From the NCBI GenBank assembly GCA_045629485.1, contig JAZQRF010000133.1:1-7108 (forward strand): DNA of 7,108 nucleotides. The letters run 5' to 3'. Positions 1 to 6,578 of the stretch are shown piece after piece. This DNA is from Pseudopedobacter sp045629485. GTDB taxonomy: Bacteria > Bacteroidota > Bacteroidia > Sphingobacteriales > Sphingobacteriaceae. Under the pieces are notes generated by a model, which ran no database searches, had not been told where the DNA came from, and was given only the letters and a program-made list of their open reading frames with translations. The number at the start of each line of letters is the position of its first letter. Position 1 is the stretch's first letter. The position numbers were made by a program, and so were the translations under genes.

Positions 1-1799
1 CATTTAAATGGCAAATACCAGTTTGCTTTATTGGATAATCTACTGTAAATTTCATTGTATTCGGCACTTCCTACAGGAAATTTCGCTGCCACTTTAGAAG
101 CTAAATAAGTTGGATCATTCCTTCTTAAAGCTATACGCAACAAATCTCCCCAACGGTAACCTTCAAAAGCACATTCTTCTGCTGCTTCTTTAATAAGCGC
201 ATCTTCAAGAAACAATGTAAAACCAGCTGGATCTTTTATAGGTCTGTATTGAATATTAGTAATAACTCCTGCGCCATTTCGGGTAATTACTGGTGGAGTA
301 TTCATATCAAAATACTTTGCTGAATCAATTGGAATAGGATTTAAGCTCACTCGAGCTCTTACTCCAATATTACGATTCCAAGGTGCTCTAAATACAGGGT
401 TATCTCCCAAACGAGCATCCAGATAATAATCACCGCCAGGCTCATCTGTCTGTTCAATATTGGTAACATTCACCGCACCTCTTTTAGTGCTGCCGGAACG
501 ATAATCTGTTGGATCATCATATTCCTCTGTGAAATTGGTATTTAAAACCGCCAATGCAAACTTGTTTCTATTGTCTCTATTAGCAGCCTCGGCCATACGA
601 AAATGCAAAATAGCAGCTCTGTATAAAATCCATTTTCCTGTATTTTCAAATGGACTGCTACTACTATATCCTCCTAAATACTTGATAATCTCTTCACGGC
701 CAGGTCCACCGTTCGATCTATAGGAACCCGCTGCTCTATAAGCATCACCAATTCGGGTATTGCTATTGCTTTCCTCATTTTGCCAGTTGCTTATTGCTTT
801 TACAGAAGGTTTTAACAGGTAAGAACCACTGGCAGAAAACATTTTTATAAAAGGATTGGCAGGACTAAAATTTTTATCAAAAGGCATTACCCAAATATTT
901 TCATAATTGGAATAACGTTCGTTATAAGGTTGGTTAAAAATTGTTGCCCACCCTGCATTTTGTATTTGTGCAGCATAACCAATTTTATAAGTCTCAAAAA
1001 ACTGATCAGGGATAGGTACAGCCGGAAAAAGTACATCTGCTGCATTCATTACTACATTATAATTTCTGGCAGCTTCTGCCCAATTACCTTTCCAAAGATT
1101 TATATCACCAAGAATTGTCCTTTTAAAGATATAAATCTTATTCATATTGTAACCGTCATAGGTGGTCTGCAAGCTTGATCCAGTAGGATATTGCTCTTTA
1201 TAAGGTAAACTATTTCCAAAAGCTGCCAACTTATCTAAAAGCTGACTAAACGGTATACGTTCAAATTTAGTTTTATCTTTTAAATCATTAATATTAGAAA
1301 TTGGATCGGTAACATACGGCACATCTCCCCAGTGAATTCCCAACTGCAAGTATAACCAGCATCTGATTGCTCCTATATCAGAATACCTTTGATTATACTC
1401 ATCAATTGTTAAGCGATTTTCTTTACGCATTTTATCAAAATTGTATAACACATCATTACAATTCATAATCACTTCATAAAAAGGAAGTGGGCTCGCATAG
1501 GGATTAGTAGCCGTTGCTGTATGTGTATTGATTTCGCGTAAATCAGTATTAGCATTTTCTGTTACATCCATTAAATCACCTCTCACCTCGTTAAGTACTA
1601 CATATTGTTCTGCAAGACCTAAAAACTTTCCATATATGCCCAATACAGCCGCATCTGCATCATAAACATTTCTATATGCCTGAGCTTGTGATAGTGCATT
1701 ACCTGGCTCTAAATCAAATGTTTTTTTACAGGAGAACACAGACATGCATACTACTGCTATTATGATATACTTTAAGTAGTATTTTAATTCACTTTTCAT
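1..1799 (-). CDS. SusD/RagB-family outer-membrane lipoprotein (3' end at or just past window edge)
   Basis: This is a surface nutrient-binding lipoprotein that would sit on the SusC barrel encoded just upstream, capture ligand and act as a lid. The frame starts at ATG 1799 and stays open to base 3 (599 codons). Residues 1-24 form a lipoprotein signal: a lysine-rich start, a hydrophobic stretch (IIIAVV) and lipobox VFSC with Cys24. The SusD helical (TPR-like) core is recognisable at about residues 143-161 (GAIRCWLYLQLG then HWGDVP). The C-terminal SusD region has EEIIKYLGG near 370 and the family motif RWGDLLRIALRR near 550. It ends in KANWYLPFK, the usual SusD ending. The two bases left at the edge make the next codon TGN, which could be a TGA stop or Trp/Cys, so little or nothing is missing. 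It is slightly longer than B. thetaiotaomicron SusD (about 550 residues). An in-frame ATG at 1817 would add MLKLRN. The family call is very secure; the ligand is unknown. Confidence 0.96.
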   Translation of the reverse strand, partial: MKSELKYYLKYIIIAVVCMSVFSCKKTFDLEPGNALSQAQAYRNVYDADAAVLGIYGKFLGLAEQYVVLNEVRGDLMDVTENANTDLREINTHTATATNPYASPLPFYEVIMNCNDVLYNFDKMRKENRLTIDEYNQRYSDIGAIRCWLYLQLGIHWGDVPYVTDPISNINDLKDKTKFERIPFSQLLDKLAAFGNSLPYKEQYPTGSSLQTTYDGYNMNKIYIFKRTILGDINLWKGNWAEAARNYNVVMNAADVLFPAVPIPDQFFETYKIGYAAQIQNAGWATIFNQPYNERYSNYENIWVMPFDKNFSPANPFIKMFSASGSYLLKPSVKAISNWQNEESNSNTRIGDAYRAAGSYRSNGGPGREEIIKYLGGYSSSSPFENTGKWILYRAAILHFRMAEAANRDNRNKFALAVLNTNFTEEYDDPTDYRSGSTKRGAVNVTNIEQTDEPGGDYYLDARLGDNPVFRAPWNRNIGVRARVSLNPIPIDSAKYFDMNTPPVITRNGAGVITNIQYRPIKDPAGFTLFLEDALIKEAAEECAFEGYRWGDLLRIALRRNDPTYLASKVAAKFPVGSAEYNEIYSRLSNKANWYLPFK

Positions 1800-1824
1800 A
1801 TTTCTTAGTTTTAGCATCTTAAAA
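1800..1824 (-). promoter_or_regulatory. SusC-SusD intergenic gap with two candidate SusD start codons
   Basis: The 25-base gap between the SusC stop and the SusD ATG at 1799 is AT-rich and has no Shine-Dalgarno, as expected in Bacteroidota. It contains a second ATG (1817-1815) in the SusD frame, six codons upstream. Starting there would leave only 7 bases after the SusC stop and give a 30-residue lipoprotein signal. I prefer 1799 because it gives a standard-length signal (Cys at 24) and is preceded by the A-rich run AAACTAAGAAAT. The choice is not decisive. No hairpin or terminator is seen, which fits co-transcription. Confidence 0.5.
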
Positions 1825-4800
1825 TTACAATCCTACTCTTATGCCTAATTGAACGGAACGAAACTGAGGTTCAAGGTTAACATCTACCCCTTGTGTAAAC
1901 AGACCGTTGCCAGCACTAAACTCAGGATCGTAGCCTAAATAATTGGTAATTGTAAATAAATTGTTTCCTATTAAATAAAGTCTGGCATACTTAATTCCAC
2001 TATTTTTAAATAAAAAACTATAGCTTACCGATGCTGTTTTTAGTCTAAAGAAAGAGCCATCTTCTATCCACCTGTCAGAAAACCTTGAGTTTCCGGCCGG
2101 ATCGCCAATATTTGCTTTTGGAACATCTGTTTGTTGTCCTTCAACTCTCCAACGGTTAATCACACCTAACGTTTGGTTATTAAAATTATTCATTGACTCT
2201 AATTGACGCCTGGAGTAGTTATAAATATCATTACCAGAGCTAAAGTTAAAAAAAGCATCAAAGCTCCATTTTTTATAAGTTAAGGTATTCCCAATACCAC
2301 CTACAAAATCTGGATTAGGATCTCCGATTACCCGACGATCAGCATCATCGATAACATTATCCTTATTCACATCAAAAAACTTAACATCTCCCGCAGTAAA
2401 GGCAGCTAAATTGCCTCTGCTATCTTTATATGATAACCCGGCTGCATTTGCTTCTGCAGAGGTTAAATAAACTCCGCTTGATTCATATCCATAAAATTGG
2501 TTTGCTCCTTGTCCAACTTTGGTTAAATAAGTTGCACCCGCGTATTCATTGATCATATTTCCGGTTGGGAGACTTTTAACCTCACTTGTGTATTTAGAGA
2601 CATTCAAAGATAAATCCCATTTAACTGCTTTATTAACTACTCTTCCGCTAACAGTCACATCAATTCCGTTGGTAGTTATGGCACCTGCGTTATTTAAAAC
2701 ATATTGGAAGCCCGTTGCTGCAACTACAGGTTCATAAGTGATTAAATGATCAGCTTTATTATTGTAAACATCTACAGAAAAATTTAGTCTCTCTTGAAAT
2801 AATGATCCTTCCAACCCTAAATTAGCTTTGGTAACCGTTTCCCATTGTAAATTTGGGTTCCCTATATTGCCACTAACCAGACCTTGTACACCTAAAAAAT
2901 TTTGAGCTACATAGAATTTTTGTGCACTGTAGTTGCCGATATCATAATTACCAGTTAATCCATAGCTCATTCGCATTTTAAGGTTGTTAACCGCATCCAC
3001 AAAAGACATAAAATCTTCTGAAGAAATAAGCCAGGCCAAACCTACAGATGGCATTACTGCATATTGATTACCGTTGAATTTAAATCCATCAGCCTCTTTT
3101 CCAAATCTGGAAGAGCCATCCATCGCTACATTAATAGAGGCAAAATACTTTTTAGCAAAATTATAATCTGCATTTGCGTAAATGCTTAACCAGTTCCAGT
3201 CTCCATTTGTTCCGCTAACTCTTCTCAGTGCTGCTTGCCCGCTGCTTACGCTCACAAACTCATCAGTTGCAGAATTATAGCCTAAGCCATAATCTGTTTC
3301 ACTCTTATTAGTATTGTATCTAAAGCCAACATTAGCAGTTAGCTGATTTCTACTATCAAAGCTTTTTGAATATTTTAGTTTTGTATCGTTATACAAAGAA
3401 TATAACCTTGACACGTAGCTTCCTGATCGGTTATATGCTATCGCTTTTGATAATGTATCCGGTACTACTCCTTTCTGAGGAACAAAAATCTTTTCTCTTA
3501 CCTTATCAAAGGTTACACCCACTATTGTTTGCAGAGTTATACTTTTATTTAAAAGATAATTTAAACCAAAAGATCCGCCAAAACGATAGTTATTATCTAC
3601 ATTTTGTGCTTTCTGTATCAGCGATACCGGATTACTTCTATTGAAACCATCAACTTCATCAAGATTTGGTGAAACATCTCCATTATTATCTATAACATTT
3701 GTAGATAAAAAAGGAGCTTTTACTTGTGCCACGTAAATAGGGTTAGTAGTTGGAGAAACTCCTTGATCAGATAAGTTTTGATTATTAGAAGTAAAAGATA
3801 AGTTTGCAAATGCTTTTACTTTTTGAGATAAATTTAAGTCTGCATTAAACCTTGTTTGATAACGGGTTAAATCTGTTCCTCTGGTTAAACCTTCATTTTT
3901 CAAATACCCTAATGATAAACCATAAGTGGCAATATTATCTCCACCAGTAACTTTTAGATAATAATTTTGGCTATAGCTGTCTTTCATCACCTGATCCTGC
4001 CAATTTGTATTATTATGGTAACGGTAGTAGTCTGGATTTCCTGAAACATTATCATTAAAAAAAGGCAAACCCGCAATTTGTGCCTGGCTATAAGAAGTTT
4101 TCAACGCATCTGCCAAGTAAATTTTATACTGACCAGCATCCATTACAGGTGTGTTTTTAGGCTGAAAATTAAATCCTCCGTAGGCGGAGAAATCTATTTT
4201 TGTCGCCTGTTCTTTTGCTCTAATGGTATTGATCAATATTACTCCATTTGCTCCTCTTGTACCATAAATAGAAGCTGAAGCATCCTTCAATACGGTAATA
4301 TTATCAATATCTTTAATATCAATATCCTGCAATGGATTATAATAATGAGCAGTAGTTAATGAACTACCAAACTCTGTATTATCATAAATAACTCCATCAA
4401 CAACATATAGAGGCTGGCTACTCGAGTTAAGTGTATTTAAACCACGTATGCGAATATTAGCACCCATTCCTGGTGTTCCTGAGCGTTTCGTTACATATAA
4501 TCCTGCAGCTCTGCCTTCAAGATATGCATCTGGAGTTTCTGCACCTCTGTTCCAATTATCATTTACAGTAAAGGTTTCAATGGCATAGGGAATATGATTT
4601 TTCACTTGTGGTCCAGACGGCATGAGCACCGAGCTATAAATTGAAGAAAAATTATCATCCAATAAGGATATTTCTAAGTCCTTTTTACCTTTCAAGGGTA
4701 CTTCCTTTGGTTCGTATCCTTGCGCTTCTACAAAAATCACTGCTTTATAATCTGGCACAGGTAAAGAAAAATATCCTTTTTCATTAGTAATCACAGCTGA

Positions 4801-5043
4801 GAATCCTGGTAAGCTAACGTTCACTCCAACGACAGGCTTTCCCGTTGATAAGTCTTTTACATAACCTTTTACTTTAAATTGGCTAATGTTATCTGTTTTC
4901 TGATTAAATAAAGCGATAGAGTCCTTTGCTGAAATTGCATTCTCAGTAGTATCTATTTCCTGTGCCTGCAAAGGGTTCGAGACCAAACTTAAGAATAAAC
5001 CAGGTAATAAAACGTACCTGAACGCTTGCGTAAATATTTGCAT
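1825..5043 (-). CDS. SusC/RagA-family TonB-dependent outer-membrane transporter
   Basis: This 1072-residue TonB-dependent receptor should import the ligand held by the SusD partner encoded 25 bases downstream. Residues 1-27 are a signal peptide (likely cleavage NPLQA|Q). After a polar linker, residues about 57-128 are the carboxypeptidase-regulatory-like beta-sandwich (VKGYVKDLSTGKPVVGVNVS, then TNEKGYFSLPVP). The plug follows with the SusC signatures GTPGMGANIRIRGLNTLN (189-206), PLYVVDGVIY (211-220) and ITVLKDASASIYGTRGANGV (249-268). The rest is the 22-strand-type barrel. Late in it lies an Asp-rich loop, DVNKDNVIDDADRR (891-904), followed by GDPNPDFVGG, both common in the family. No STN domain is present, so nothing suggests FecR/sigma signalling through this receptor. 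Two oddities: the EVVVVGYG-type segment usual before the plug is missing, and the last residue is Leu (RVGL) rather than the usual Phe. The only in-frame upstream sequence reaches a TAG within 15 bases, so the ATG at 5043 is firm. Confidence 0.98.
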   Translation of the reverse strand: MQIFTQAFRYVLLPGLFLSLVSNPLQAQEIDTTENAISAKDSIALFNQKTDNISQFKVKGYVKDLSTGKPVVGVNVSLPGFSAVITNEKGYFSLPVPDYKAVIFVEAQGYEPKEVPLKGKKDLEISLLDDNFSSIYSSVLMPSGPQVKNHIPYAIETFTVNDNWNRGAETPDAYLEGRAAGLYVTKRSGTPGMGANIRIRGLNTLNSSSQPLYVVDGVIYDNTEFGSSLTTAHYYNPLQDIDIKDIDNITVLKDASASIYGTRGANGVILINTIRAKEQATKIDFSAYGGFNFQPKNTPVMDAGQYKIYLADALKTSYSQAQIAGLPFFNDNVSGNPDYYRYHNNTNWQDQVMKDSYSQNYYLKVTGGDNIATYGLSLGYLKNEGLTRGTDLTRYQTRFNADLNLSQKVKAFANLSFTSNNQNLSDQGVSPTTNPIYVAQVKAPFLSTNVIDNNGDVSPNLDEVDGFNRSNPVSLIQKAQNVDNNYRFGGSFGLNYLLNKSITLQTIVGVTFDKVREKIFVPQKGVVPDTLSKAIAYNRSGSYVSRLYSLYNDTKLKYSKSFDSRNQLTANVGFRYNTNKSETDYGLGYNSATDEFVSVSSGQAALRRVSGTNGDWNWLSIYANADYNFAKKYFASINVAMDGSSRFGKEADGFKFNGNQYAVMPSVGLAWLISSEDFMSFVDAVNNLKMRMSYGLTGNYDIGNYSAQKFYVAQNFLGVQGLVSGNIGNPNLQWETVTKANLGLEGSLFQERLNFSVDVYNNKADHLITYEPVVAATGFQYVLNNAGAITTNGIDVTVSGRVVNKAVKWDLSLNVSKYTSEVKSLPTGNMINEYAGATYLTKVGQGANQFYGYESSGVYLTSAEANAAGLSYKDSRGNLAAFTAGDVKFFDVNKDNVIDDADRRVIGDPNPDFVGGIGNTLTYKKWSFDAFFNFSSGNDIYNYSRRQLESMNNFNNQTLGVINRWRVEGQQTDVPKANIGDPAGNSRFSDRWIEDGSFFRLKTASVSYSFLFKNSGIKYARLYLIGNNLFTITNYLGYDPEFSAGNGLFTQGVDVNLEPQFRSVQLGIRVGL

Positions 5044-5061
5044 ATCTAATATTTTTATCTA
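5044..5061 (-). promoter_or_regulatory. Short AT-rich gap before SusC start (no Shine-Dalgarno)
   Basis: Eighteen bases, almost entirely A and T (minus strand TAGATAAAAATATTAGAT), separate the FAS1 lipoprotein stop from the SusC ATG. No purine-rich Shine-Dalgarno, promoter or terminator hairpin is seen. This is typical Bacteroidota operon-internal spacing and supports co-transcription and possible translational re-initiation. Confidence 0.5.
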
Positions 5062-6561
5062 TTAAGGAACAGGTATTAATTCTATATAATCAAGCAATAA
5101 GGTGTTCTCTCCGTTGGTAGCAACATTATTTGCAACCATAAAGAGATCTATAGGTCCGTATTGTGCAACGGTGTACTCACCAGCATATTCTCTATTATAA
5201 TTTGGCGAATAAGTTCCATCGTTGTTTTTAATTACGCCGACGTTTTCGAAATATGGAATCTCTGTTGCTGTACTAGCTCCAAACGCAAACTTTATTCTAA
5301 ACTTAGTAATTTCTGTTGTTCCTATTGGTGGAATAAGATTGAAATCTCTGACCGCCCTGAAATAAACCTTGTATTTAGCGGCCTTTAATATTGGTCGATA
5401 TTTAACCCAAAAACTAGCTACGGCATGATTTTCTATTAATAAATCTCTAAAAAGGTTATTGTATAGTGGATTATTAATATCAGTAGAATTTCTACGCTGC
5501 CTAACTTGTACCGTTTTTGACGATTGTAACGTATATCCTGTTTCACCTTCAATTTTCACATGTTGTAGTTTACTCACCATATCGTAATCCAGTTTGTTCA
5601 TTACGTAAACCACTCCATTACTTGCCTGGTAAGTTTTAACAATGCCATTTTTGTCTAAACTATAGATCACACTATCCTTCGAAGAGTAAAGTTGAGCAGG
5701 AAGATTGTTTATATCATATCTTCCCAGTATAGCTAAATCTTTAACCACATCCAGATTGGTTAAGCTATCAGTTAATAAAGGATCGGCGGTTTGGAAATAA
5801 GGTGTTAACTTATTTTTTTCTGTAGTATACGCCCCGTCTGTTAAAATGATGTAGGTATAAACCGAATCCTCATTGGCAATATCATTTTTATCCAAAAAAC
5901 GATTTTCAATAGTTAAACCCACTCCCTCTTTGTAAATTGGCTCACCAGTTACCTGATCGTAACCTATTATTTCTGATTTATCTGGATCTCTAACATCATA
6001 ATTTAAACTGTTAAGCTCTTCTTTCTGGAGCGTATGATCTGTAAAAGTATTTAAGTATTCCCAGATATTTAATCTAGGAACAATTGCCTTATCTACCACA
6101 TGTAAAACGCCATTACTACCATATCTATTAGCGGTTAAAATCTGTGCTTCACCATATGCAGCAGCTGTTAAAACTACATTCTTTTTACTTAGTGTCCTTA
6201 TTCGTATCTCGGGCCTTGGGTCTGTTGTGAAATAAGACAAAACTGAAATATGATTACCAATAAGCAATTTGAGTTGCTCCCTATCATTAACTACCACTTG
6301 GTCTATTGCTGCTAATGCAGCATTAGTAGGTGCCCAAACTGTTAAAGTTTTGGATGAGGAAAGAATGGTATCATATCCGGTTGTAATCAGGTATTCATTA
6401 AACTTGCTTAAATCTGGGTTCTCTTTTATTTGCTCGAGCAAGTTTTTGTTTAACGAGTCCTCAATCGCTACATTATGGTCGTCCCATTTATTGCATGAAC
6501 TGGTAAATGCTACCAGTACACACAATAAAATATAATATAAATCTTTAAAAATCTTAATCAT
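5062..6561 (-). CDS. Surface lipoprotein with tandem fasciclin (FAS1) domains and a C-terminal beta-rich domain
   Basis: A 499-residue predicted lipoprotein. Residues 1-23 form a type II signal (hydrophobic YYILLCVLVAF, lipobox TSSC, Cys23). The following residues, NKWDDH, are Lys/Asp-rich, like the surface-export signal of Bacteroidota lipoproteins. The first FAS1 domain spans about 38-163, with the H1 motif TVWAPTNAAL (74-83) and the H2 motif NGVLHVVDKAIVP (150-162). A second, degenerate FAS1 domain spans about 164-326: VYTYIILTDGAY (234-245) stands where H1 belongs and NGVVYVMNKLDY (315-326) resembles H2. Residues about 330-499 are a beta-rich domain ending LLLDYIELIPVP, resembling the end of the protein encoded upstream. 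FAS1 domains are known adhesion or binding modules. Placed directly before SusC/SusD, this protein is probably an accessory surface binding or adhesion component; that role is inference. The gaps are 17 bases upstream and 18 downstream. Start ATG 6561 gives a complete signal peptide. Confidence 0.93.
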   Translation of the reverse strand: MIKIFKDLYYILLCVLVAFTSSCNKWDDHNVAIEDSLNKNLLEQIKENPDLSKFNEYLITTGYDTILSSSKTLTVWAPTNAALAAIDQVVVNDREQLKLLIGNHISVLSYFTTDPRPEIRIRTLSKKNVVLTAAAYGEAQILTANRYGSNGVLHVVDKAIVPRLNIWEYLNTFTDHTLQKEELNSLNYDVRDPDKSEIIGYDQVTGEPIYKEGVGLTIENRFLDKNDIANEDSVYTYIILTDGAYTTEKNKLTPYFQTADPLLTDSLTNLDVVKDLAILGRYDINNLPAQLYSSKDSVIYSLDKNGIVKTYQASNGVVYVMNKLDYDMVSKLQHVKIEGETGYTLQSSKTVQVRQRRNSTDINNPLYNNLFRDLLIENHAVASFWVKYRPILKAAKYKVYFRAVRDFNLIPPIGTTEITKFRIKFAFGASTATEIPYFENVGVIKNNDGTYSPNYNREYAGEYTVAQYGPIDLFMVANNVATNGENTLLLDYIELIPVP

Positions 6562-6578
6562 TCCTAGCTTTTTTAATA
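6562..6578 (-). promoter_or_regulatory. Gap before FAS1 lipoprotein start
   Basis: Seventeen bases (minus strand TATTAAAAAAGCTAGGA) precede the ATG at 6561. The AGGA directly abuts the ATG with no spacer, so it is unlikely to work as a Shine-Dalgarno. The A-run further upstream is more like the AT-rich leader that Bacteroidota ribosomes favour. No promoter or terminator is visible, so the two flanking genes probably share a transcript. Confidence 0.45.

Noticed and set aside
529..1178. Plus-strand open frames at 529-723 and 930-1178
   Set aside because: They lie wholly opposite the SusD coding frame, resemble no known family, and have low-complexity hydrophobic or Cys/Tyr-rich translations typical of antisense shadows.
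1800..1824. Possible terminator between SusC and SusD
   Set aside because: No inverted repeat able to form a stable stem is present, and the pair is normally co-transcribed.
2549..4278. Plus-strand open frames at 2549-2737, 3366-3644 and 4078-4278
   Set aside because: All are antisense to well-supported SusC sequence, short, and without recognisable domains or initiation context.
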